64,000 nucleotides of DNA, from positions 22,120,632-22,184,631 of the forward strand of contig NW_019211459.1 of NCBI RefSeq assembly GCF_002443255.2. The letters run 5' to 3'. Below are positions 54,088 to 64,000 of this stretch, one piece after another. Below the pieces are notes generated by a model. It made no database searches, was not told where the DNA came from, and saw nothing but the letters and a program-made list of their open reading frames with translations. Positions within the stretch are counted from its first letter, which is position 1; each line of letters begins with the position of its first letter. A program made the translations under genes and the position numbers. The stretch comes from Varroa destructor. Taxonomy: Eukaryota > Arthropoda > Arachnida > Mesostigmata > Varroidae.

Positions 54088-57000
54088 GCAGCTGGCGCGA
54101 GTGAGACAGACTCAGCCTAACGGGGGCGCGAGTCTCGTGGGAGGCTTGTCAGTGGGGGGTGACTACTCGCCACTGATCCCCTTTCGAGGTCCTATCAAGG
54201 CTCTACGAAAACCTTAGTGGAAGCCGTTGGGCCTATAGAGCTTCGGAGTAATGGAAAGCTTTCGAAATGGAGGCTAGCTAGTTCGTCGGGTTGTCGTAGG
54301 CCTGCGCCATTGCTGGTTTCGGCTGGTTTGAACTTCCTGCCCTTTCAGCACGAGTTTGCGCGGCCTCCTTGCGTGGAAGTCGGCGTGCGCACGAATCTAT
54401 GTCTGTATGTATGCGTATGCATGTGTGTCGAAGAGTATTTGTACCTCAAGATAACGTAGAGGGAAGAGGGCGCATTTGGTAGCTGTGCTCTGCCATCTCG
54501 CTAGCTTCAGTTTATAATGCAGCACGCTGCACATTAATGCTAAACTGACTCAAAGCCTGTAGCTGGTTACGTAGAAGACTGTTCTCGATTCTTACTACCG
54601 GTTCAATGCCTGCTGAGAAAAATCCTATAGGCCACACTGTTAGGAGTTTTGCCCTTCCTTCACCCCCTTCACCCAGATCTATGATCCTTCCCTTCATTTA
54701 TGCTGTTGCCGGCCGGCAGCGTTAGCATCTCGCTGCCGCCACAGCAACCCCTGCCAGCGCTGCTTCCGCGTGTTAAATAAATGACATCCAGTATCCCCAC
54801 GACAGATGGCAACTAGCCTGCCAGCCAAACGCCCCAGTGCAACATCGCTAACACTCGGCGGTGCTAAGTAAAACGTACTTGGGCGTCACAAAGGCTACTC
54901 GAATGCCAACAGCTCTGCGTCACTGTCGGTGGATGGCAATGAGGCGATGGAGACTCAGTAAGCCATAATCCACTCGCGTCCTTACGTTGGGCCCCTGACA
55001 ACTTTTGCAATGCAGCATAGCAGAAGCAGCTGGTACCCGCTCGAAAACCGTAAAAATGGGACCGGTTCAGTATAATCATGAGCTGGTCATCAGCTAGAAT
55101 CGGTGGGGCCCGGTGCAACGCGTATGCTTGGCGCTGTTGGTCGCATGAGAAATTCAACCACGACAGCGTTCCAGAGTTTGAGTCGCGCGACAGGTAACTG
55201 CTGCACTCAATAGGAAAATGTACGACGCATAAGCCTACTTTCGGAAGGATAATATCGCGGGATGCATACTAACTATGCATTGGCCCACCACTGTTATACC
55301 ATAGCCTTCGATATCATGAAAGCTCTTACACGCACCATACATTCGCGAAACTTATGACAGCCCATGCCTGCTTATGACTGCCTAACTCCAGGACTTGAGT
55401 TCGCCGCGGTCCATGGACACGACTTAGGTAGACGTCAGTTTTGCATACCCCACGTGCTGGAAGAAGAGATGTCCTAATACTACCACGCTGACCACATTCG
55501 AAGCAAATTACATCAGCATACTGCGACTTAGGGTTAAAGGAACCTGTTCAACAAACGGACTAGCGCACGAATAGTGGGGCAAAGGCCATCCTAACGAATC
55601 ATTATAACCTCACGCATTCTTGTGTGAGTAAGTTACTGTTCTTCATTCGATAGGTAATTGGCTCACAAGTCATTTCTGCGAGAAAACGGTGTACGTTTGA
55701 CGCCTACTTAGTCTCGATAAGAAGTGAGCAGTCGGAATGGTCAACCGTACCGGGGAAAGCCCGACGAAGAAAAGCGATGGACCTACTTAGTCCGTCTGTC
55801 TGTCACCTGTCTAGTCGAATCCGCTGTCTTCGTGTCGGCAGAAACATTACGTCTGCGATGCTCTGGTGAAATTATTACAGGGAACTAGAATGACAGCTAG
55901 GTCCAAACAGGTCACTGTAGACTAAGGGTAGATTTATCGTTTTTTGGCCATTAGTCTCTCTACAAAGTAACGCAATATATTCAACTCGCTTCTGAAGGCG
56001 CTTATTTCAATGTTAAAATTCTGCATTTTGTGAGCCATTAGTTGGGTAATAAAAATTGCCTTTCTAGACTGTTCAAAGGGGTAAAGTAACATAATTCAGG
56101 AATTGGTAAATCGTTGGTCAGAAAAAGTGCGCTGGCTCAGATAAGTTAGCACCTAGGGGAAAAGTCGGCGATCGTTAGTTTGACGTCTCCTGCTGAGCAT
56201 AATATAAACGGGAAAAAGGTAAGTTTGTTAAATAGCTCCGTGTGCTGGAAATTCGATTAGTTTTGTCTCGTGTATTTGCATCACCCTAGTCTACCATACA
56301 ATCCACCATATGTACAACCTATGTATACAAACACGGACGAGACTGCATAGTACGCAAACTAAAAACAGTGTAAAAATACAGTACACTAAAAATGATTATA
56401 GAATCGGATCTTCAGATCTGTTTTGAGAACTATGTGGTCTATGGAAGGAAAGTCTCAGAATGTAAGTTCTTGTAAAACCCGAAAAGCATCTGACGCTGCA
56501 CATAGACTTCCGTTGAGCGGTTTCGCCTGTCCTGAAGCATATCCCATTCAAGAGGTATTTTGGTATTCAAACAAAAAATTTTAAAAAAAAATGTTCTTTC
56601 ACGTCTCCTTTAATTTTTATAATTTACGCCTAATATGGGAATTTTTAAAATCTGTAGTTAATCTTTAACCGCAATTGTGCCCAGGTGATCACCGTAAAGC
56701 TTTTACTATAACCTGATTTCGATAGAGATAGACATCGTTCTGTATATCAGTCAGTTGTTGAAACTGCTATATTTCGTCGTACCCTTTTCTGCATGAGCTG
56801 GACCGTGAGGCAAATGCTGCAGTAGTCATCCTAGCTTGCCTAGGTTCCAGAACTCACTGATGACACAATAGAATTCGTAATACGGGCCACGAGGGCCCCG
56901 GCGCACTCACTAGCTTGAAAGCCTCTGTACCTCGTGCAAGTGAAAACATTAGCTAAACGCGAAATTCGTGTACCATCTCTAGGTCGACCTTTCAGCGACC

Positions 57001-58931
57001 CGAAGAGAACAGACAGTATGAGCAAATGCACGATGGATCTAGAAAAAAAAAACACGTACCAAATGGTGCAAGCAACCTAACACATAGGCAATCGTAAATA
57101 AGCACTGGACCAAATGCCATTTACGCACTTTCATGCGTCTAAACGATAGGTACGTCGATCGTGCTAGCTTAAGTAAAAGACGTTTACTTCGCACGAAATG
57201 ACCAATGCCCCCGAATAACCTAACTTTCTGAAGCAAAATTTAACACAGGTAGAATATCGAAACTTTCTATGTCGATAAGCAACAACCAATATTAAACACT
57301 AGATATCAGACCTATAAGGAGTCCGGGAATTGTATTTACCGCTACTCTCCAGACGGGAAGTTCGTTCGTCGCCATATTTCTTTTTTGTTTAGTAGCCAAC
57401 GAACTTTGTCGAGTGCACGATTTACGAAACAGTTCGGATATCAATCGCTGACTAGACGTATCTGTGTGTGCCCTTTTTGTAGGTAGTGCTACGAACCCCC
57501 TGATAATGACAATCTTCGACACTGTAAGAGTCACCCTGGTCGTCATTGCCAGCGTCGAGTCGAATCGTTTAAGTGACAGTGGAAGCTAGGTCTTACGCAC
57601 TATCGTTCCCGTAGAAGAATGCCATGGAGATAGGACCAGAGGAGTCGGAAAGGCAAAGACAGGGATCGTAGACGCCGGTATTACATTATACTCGCGCATT
57701 ATATCGAAGTGCGATTCCCTTCATATGATGACGGAATATATATCGCTATCAAATATATGGGCTCGGTTGGCGCCAGTAACAGAGGAAGCACAGGCTTCGA
57801 CAACGAAATGGTGGAAAAACGACAATGTAATAGAAAGACCCCGATGCTGAAAGTCTGACATATCCCCGATGGCAGGAATCCCCTCGCCTGCTTCACGAGT
57901 TGTAAGAAACCTGCAGCCAGGTGCAAAAGTCAGGATGAGTCGAACCACTGCTACCGTCGATCGAGAAAAAGGGACATTTGGTGGTGGGTTCAATAGCGAA
58001 GAAGCAAAAAGCAGTCTTTGCTCCTTGATACGACAGCACAAGAGGTCAATCGCAAAGTATAGCGAATTATAAACTCCCACCTCGAACGACGCTCGTTGTT
58101 GTCGTCGTAATCGCTGACGTTATCTTTCTTTTTGCACCGTTTTATCCTTTTCCTTATTTCCAAAGCGTTTCAATGCACGTGGCACATCAACGGATCCGTA
58201 CTGACTCACGAGGAGAACTACTTGGTGAGCAAGTTCGCTGTTAAAAGTGCAATACAAGCGAGAAACTACCGCCAGTGACATTTCAAAGCCACACGAGCTG
58301 CGACCTCTGCGAACAGCGGCCTCTGTCAATGCAGACACCTGTACACTCTGTCTCCTGGATCGGCCTAGGTCGTCGCCTCAACTTGCCGGCAACAATAACG
58401 AGTGACAAGGATGGGTACCGCAGGGGGCGGGGGAGGGGGGGTACTCTCGCGTCTGCTGAAATTACGCTATTCGCCGAGTTCAAGGCAGCTGCCTATGCAT
58501 GGTATTCTTTCCCTTGAAACTGTCCTCCTCTGTGCCTCCTTTTGGCTCAATGTACGCTATGATTTTGCCTCTCACGATACCAGTGGAAAAATATAGGAAG
58601 AAGATGGGAGGGGTGAAGTTTCCATCTCGCTACAGTGTTTCTGAAAATACGTATGTATGTGAATTAATTCGCGTTCGACGAAGTCACAACCCTAGCTTAC
58701 GTCCACAGACAGCTGCAGACGAAAACCGCGCTCAAGACCGTTCTGTCCTCAGATCGTAGCTGAAGAGCTCTAACATGCTAGAATGCCAAACGACAAGGTC
58801 TAGTTTACTCTTTAGTGAGCTTTTCTGCGATTGGCATCCTCGCTACAAGTAAATAGTTTATAAAGGCCTTTATACTTTAACCGCCTTTAAACTTGCAGCT
58901 GTTTATTGTGTAAATTATGACTATATATAGT
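54088..58931. other. Unassigned DNA between the promoter-like site and the satellite
   Basis: No gene is recognised. G+C-richer patches lie at about 54.1-55.2 and 57.6-58.8 kb, with overlapping frames of up to 119 codons (57721-58080, minus) and no motif. The stretch 55.2-57.0 kb holds only short frames. Confidence 0.4.
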
Positions 58932-61900
58932 CTGTGTACCGGCCGGCTGTCCGTCCGTCTGTCTATCTGTCTGTGTGTTGGCCGGTCTATCCGTTTGTCG
59001 GTCTATGCATCTGTCTATCTGTGTATCGGCCGGTCTGTTTGTCCGTCTATCGATCTGTCTGTGTGTTAGCCGATCTATCCGTTTGTCGGTCTATGCATCT
59101 GTCTATATGTGTATCGGCCGGTCTGCCCGTCCGTCTATCTATCCGTGTGTCCGTCTCTCGACCGGTCTGTCCGTCCGTCTGTCTATTTGTTTGTGTGTCG
59201 GCCAGTCTGTCCGTCCGCCTGTCTATCTGTCTGTGTGTCGGCCGGCCGATCCGTTTGTCGGTTTATGCATCTGTCTATCTGTGTATCGGCCGGTCTGTTT
59301 GTCCGTCTGTCGGCCGGTCTGTCCGTCCGTCTGTCGATCTGTCTGTGTGTCGGCCGGTCAATCCGTTTGTTGGTCTATGCATCTATCTGTCTGTGTGTCG
59401 ACCGGTCTGTCCGTCCGTCTGTCTATTTGTCTGTGTGTCGGCCAGTCTGTCCGTCCGTCTGTCTATTTGTTTGTCTGTCGGCCGGTCTGTCCGTCCTTCT
59501 GTCTATTTGTCTGTGTGTCGGCCGGTCAATCCGTTTGTCGGTCTATGCATCTATCTGTCTGTGTGTCGGCCGGTCTGTCCGTCCGTTTGTCTATCTGTCT
59601 GTGTGTCGGGCGGTCTATCCATTTGTTGGTTTATGCATCTGTCTATCTTTGTACCGGCCGGTCTGTTTGTCTGTCTGTCTATCTGTCTGTGTGTCGGCCG
59701 GTCTATCCGTTTGTCGGTCTATGCATCTGTCTATCTGTGTATCGGCCGGTCTGTTTGTCCGTCTGTCGGCCGGTCTGTCCGTCCGTCTGTCTATCTGTCT
59801 GTGTGTCGGCCGGTCTATCCGTTTGTTGGTCTATGCATCTGTCTATCTGTGTGTCGGCCGGTCTGTCCGTCCGTCTGTCTATCTGTCTGTGTGTCGGCCG
59901 GTCTATCCGTTTGTCGGTCTATGCATCTGTCTATCTGTGTATCGGCCGGTCTGTTTGTCCGTCTGTCGGCCGGTCTGTCCGTCCGTCTGTCTATCTGTCT
60001 GTGTGTCGGCCGGTCTATCCGTTTGTTGGTCTATGCATCTATCTATCTGTGTGTCGGCCGGTCTGTCCGTGTGTCTATTTGTCTGTGTGTCGGCCAGTCT
60101 GTCCGTCCTCTGTCTATTTGTCTGTGTATCGGCCGGTCTGTCCGTCCGTCTGTCTATCTGTCTGTGTGTCGGCCGGTCTATCCGTTTGTCGGTCTATGCA
60201 TCTGTCTATCTGTGTATCGGCCGTCTGTTTGTCCGTCTGTCGGCCGGTCTGTCCGTCCGTCTGTCTATTTGTCTGTGTGTCGACCGGTCTGTCCGTCCGT
60301 CTGTCTATCTGTCTGTGTGTCGGCTGGTCTATCCGTCTGTCGGTCTATGCTTCTGTCTATCTGTGTGTTGGCCGGTCTATACCGTTTGTCGGTCTATGCA
60401 TCTGTCTATCTGTATATCGGCCGGTCTGTTTGTCCATCTGTCGGCCGGTCTGTTTGTCCATCTGTCGGCCGGTCTGTTTGTCCATCTGTCGGCCGGTCTG
60501 TTTGTCCGTCTGTCGGCCGTTGTATCCATTTGTCGGTCTATGTATCTGTGCATCTGTGTGTCGGCTGGTCGTCTGTCTGTGTGTGGGCCGGTCTGCCCGT
60601 CCGTTTATCCGTATGTCCGTCCGTCTACCGTGTGTCCGTCTGTCGACCGGTCTGTTCGTCCGTCTATCTATCTGTCTGTGTGTCGGCCGGTCTATCCGTT
60701 TTTCGGTCTATGCATTTGTCTATCAATGTGTCGGCCGGTTTGCTCGTCCGTATGTCTATCTGTCTGTGTGTCGGCCGGTCTATCCGTTTTCGGTCTATGC
60801 ATCTGTCTATCTGTGCATCAGCCGGTCTGTTTGTCCGTCTGTCGGCCGGTCTATCCGTTTGTCGGTCTATGCATCTGTCTATCTGTGTGTCGGCCGGTCT
60901 GTTTTTCCGTCCGTCTGTCTGTCTATCTCTGTATCAGCCGGTCTGTCCGTCCGTCTATCCATTTGTGTGTCCGTCTGTCGACCGGTCTGTTCGTCCGTCT
61001 ATCTATCTGTGTGTCCGTCTATCAGTCCGTCTGTCTATCTGTACGTGTGTCGCCCGGTCTATCTGTTTCTCGGTCTATGCATTTGTCTATCAATGTATCG
61101 GCCGGTTTGTTTATCCGTCTGTCGGCCGGTCTGTCCGTTCGTCTGTTTACTTGTCTGTGTGTCGGCCGGTCTGTCCGTCCGTCTGTCTATCTGTCTGTGT
61201 GTCGGCCGGCCTATTCGTTTGTCGGTCTATGCATCTGTCTATCTTTGTGTCGGCCGGTCTGTCTCTCCGTCCGTCTGTCTATCTGTCTGTGTGTCAGCCG
61301 GTCTATCCGTTTGTCGGTCTATGCATTCGTCTATCAATGTGTCGGCCGATCTGTTTGTCCGTCTGTCGGCCGGTCTGTCCGTCCGTCTGTCTATCTGTCT
61401 ATGTGTCGGCTGGTCTATCCGTTTGTCGGTCTATGCTTCTGTCTATCTGTGTGTTGGCCGGTCTATACCGTTTGTCGATCTATGCATCTGTCTATCTGTA
61501 TATCGGCCGGTCTGTTTGTCCATCTGTCGGCCGGTCTGCCCGTCCGTATGTCTGCCTATCTGTGTATCGGCCGGTCTGTTTGTCCTTCTGTCAACCGATC
61601 CATACCGTTTGTCAGTCTTCTGCATCTGTCTAACTGTGTACCGGCCGGTCTATTTTTCCATCCGTCTGTCTGTCTATCTATGCGTCGGCCGTTCTATCCA
61701 TTTGTCGGGTATGCATCTGTCTATCTGTGTGTCGGCCGGTCGTCTCTCTGTGTGTGGGTCGGTCTGCCCGTCCGTTTATCCGTGTGCTCGTCCGTCTACC
61801 TCTCCGTGAGTCCATCTGTCGACCGGTCTGTTCGTCCGTCTGTCTGTCTATCTATGCGTCGGCCGTTCTATCCATTTGTCGGTCTATGCATCTGTCTATC

Positions 61901-64000
61901 TGTGTGTCGGCCGGTCGTCTCTCTGTGTGTGGGTCGGTCTGCCCGTCCGTTTATCCGTGTGCCCGTCCGTCTACCTCTCCGTGAGTCCGTCTGTCGGCCG
62001 ATCTGTCCGTCCGTCTGTCTATCTGTCTGTGTGTCGGCCAGTCTATTCGTTTGTCGGTCTATGCATCTGTCTATCTTTGTGTCGGCTGGTCTGTCTCTCC
62101 GTCCGTCTGTCTATCTGTCTGTGTGTTCGCCGGTCTATCCGTTTGTCGGTCTATGCATCTGTCTATCTGTGCATCAGCCGGTCTATCCGTTTGTCGGTCT
62201 ATGCTTCTGTCTATCTGTCTGCGTGTCGGCCGGTCTATCCGTTTTTCGGTCTATGCATTTGTCTATCAATGTGTCGGCCGGTTTGTTCGTCCGTCTGTCG
62301 GCCGGTCTATCCGTTTGTCGGTCTATGCATCTGTCTATCTGTGTGTCGGCCGGTCTGTTTGTCCGTCCGTCTGTCTGTCTATCTGTGTATCAACCGGTCT
62401 GACCGTCCGTCTATCTATTTGTGTGTCCGTCTGTCGGCCGGTCTGTCCGTCCGTCTTCTATCTGTCCGTCTGTCGGCCGGTCTATCCGTTTGTCGGTCTA
62501 TGCATCTGTCTATCTGTGTGTCGGCCGGTCTGTTTGTCCGTCCGTCTGTCTGTCTATCTGTGTATCAACCGGTCTGACCGTCCGTCTATCTATTTGTGTG
62601 TCCGTCTGTCGGCCGGTCTGTTCGTCCGTCTGTCTATCTGTCTGGTGTCGGCCGGTCTATCCGTTTTTCGGTCTATGCATTTGTCTATCAATGTGTCGGC
62701 CGGTTTGTTCGTCCGTATGTCTATCTGTCTGTGTGTCGGCCGGTCTATCCGTTTTCGGTCTATGCATCTGTCTATCTGTGCTCGGCCGGTCTGTTTGTCC
62801 GTCTGTCGGCCGGTCTATCCGTTTGTCGGTCTATGCATCTGTCTATCTGTGTGTCGGCCGGTCTGTTTGTCCGTCTGTCGGCCGGTCTATCCGTTTGTCG
62901 GTCTATGCATTCGTCTATCAATGTGTTGGCCGATCTGTTTGTCCGTCCGTCTGTCTATTTGTCTGTGTGTCGGCTGGTCTATCCGTTTGTCGGTCTATGC
63001 TTCTGTCTATCTGTGTGTTGGCCGGTCTATACCGTTTGTCGGTCTATGCATCTGTTTATCTGTATATCGGCCGGTCTGTTTGTCCATCTGTCGGCCGGTC
63101 TGCCCGTCCGTATGTCTGCCTATCTGTGTATCGGCCGGTCTGTTTGTCCTTCTCTCAACCGATCCATACCGTTTGTCAGTCTTCTGCATCTGTCTAACTG
63201 TGTACTGGCCGGTCTATTTTTCCGTCTGTCGGCCGGTCTGCCCGTCCGTATGTCTGCCTATCTGTGTATCGGCCGGTCTGTTTGTCCTTCTCTCAACCGA
63301 TCCATACCGTTTGTCAGTCTTCTGCATCTGTCTAACTGTGTACTGGCCGGTCTATTTTTCCGTCTGTCGGCCGGTCTGTCCATCCGTCTGTCTGTCTATC
63401 TGTGCGTCGGCCGGTCTATCCGTTTTTCGGTCTATGCATTTGTCTATCAATGCGTCGGCCGGTTTGTTTGTTCGTCTGTCGGCCGATCTGTACGTCCGTC
63501 TGTCTATCTGTCTGTGTGTCGGCCGGTCTATCCGTTTCTCGGTCTATGCATTTGTCTATCAATGTGTCGGCCGGTCTGTCCGTCCGTCTGTCTATTTGTG
63601 TGTGTCGGGCGATCTGTCCGTCCGTCTGTCTATCTGTTTCTGTGTTGGCCGGTCTATCCGTTTGTCAGTCTTCTGCATCTGTCTAACTGTGCGTCGGCCG
63701 GTCTGTTTGTCCGTCCGTCTGTCTGTCTATCTGTGTATCAGCCGGTCTGACCGTCCGTCTATCTATTTGTGTGTCCGTCTGTCGGCCGGTTTGTTCGTCC
63801 GTATGTCTATCTGTCTGTGTGTCGGCCGGTCTATCCGTTTTCGGTCTATGCATCTGTCTATCTGTGCATCGGCCGGTCTGTTTGTCCTCTGTCGGCCGGT
63901 CTATCCGTTTGTCGGTCTATGCATCTGTCTATCTGTGTATCGGCCGATCTGTTTGTCCGTCTGTCGGCCGGTCTGTCCGTCCGTCTGTCTATCTGTCTGC
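58932..64000. repeat. Higher-order satellite built from tetranucleotide units
   Basis: About 5 kb of tandem sequence that continues past the window edge. Three modules, each opening with CGGCCGGTCT, recur. A 40-bp module is seen for example at 59767-59806, a 48-bp module carrying TCTATGCATC at 59695-59742, and a 24-bp module at 59743-59766. They combine into 112-bp (all three) or 88-bp (40+48) units: successive ATGCAT landmarks in the left part are 88, 172, 112, 168, 88, 88, 112, 88 and 112 bp apart. Every module is a multiple of 4 bp and nearly every fourth base is T, so the array looks derived from a CTGT-type microsatellite. No plus-strand frame contains stops, giving open frames of 899-1,097 codons in all three frames. 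These are not genes. Later units carry 1-2 bp indels and local duplications. Confidence 0.95.

Noticed and set aside
54590..54620. GGTTCAATGCC resembling a tRNA B box
   Set aside because: No A box at the right distance and no T-arm pairing around it, so no tRNA fold is possible.
58934..63750. Giant open frames (899, 944, 1,097 codons) and shorter minus-strand frames in the satellite
   Set aside because: The 112-bp unit has no stop in any plus-strand frame and is not a multiple of three, so all frames give rotating copies of the same peptide. There is no domain, no start context, and the sequence is repetitive.

Overview
The window looks like eukaryotic, most likely arthropod, nuclear DNA. 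It is moderately A+T-rich with CpG present throughout. Simple-sequence DNA is plentiful: many (TA)n runs, homopolymers, and two kilobase-scale tetranucleotide-derived arrays. The only protein-coding relics are decayed Tc1/mariner-type transposases. There is no operon-like packing and no ribosome-binding-site or start pattern of a bacterial genome. A parasitiform mite or similar small arthropod would fit, but that is an impression of style, not evidence from a marker gene.

I could not recognise any intact gene. Away from the arrays, the longest open frames are under 190 codons. They overlap one another on both strands and show no family motif, which is what chance gives over this length. I did not find a tRNA, rRNA, CRISPR array or complete mobile element.

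Layout. 0.6-1.3 kb (minus strand): a convincing relic of a mariner transposase in one frame with several in-frame stops. 1.4-43.8 kb: intergenic or intronic DNA with scattered (TA)n tracts, homopolymers (including a 17-base G run), G+C-richer islands near 14, 22-23 and 24.6-26 kb, and several perfect hairpins, notably two back to back at 12.08-12.13 kb. 43.84-46.03 kb: a 2.2-kb compound tetranucleotide array, nearly pure ATCT at its left end and a CTGT/CCGT/CCAT mixture at its right end, containing a 25-N assembly gap. 46.0-58.9 kb: more unassigned DNA, with a short Tc1-like transposase fragment at about 49.2 kb and a possible TATA/initiator pair at 54.05 kb. 58.93-64.0 kb: a complex satellite that runs off the window, built from 24-, 40- and 48-bp modules combined into 88- and 112-bp higher-order units. 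All of these lengths are multiples of four.

The very long plus-strand open frames (up to about 1,100 codons) lie wholly in the two tetranucleotide-derived arrays. They are open because the repeats contain no stop triplet in any plus-strand frame, so I do not treat them as genes. The most interesting structure is the second array: a tetranucleotide microsatellite that appears to have diverged and then been re-amplified as a higher-order satellite while largely keeping its 4-bp register.
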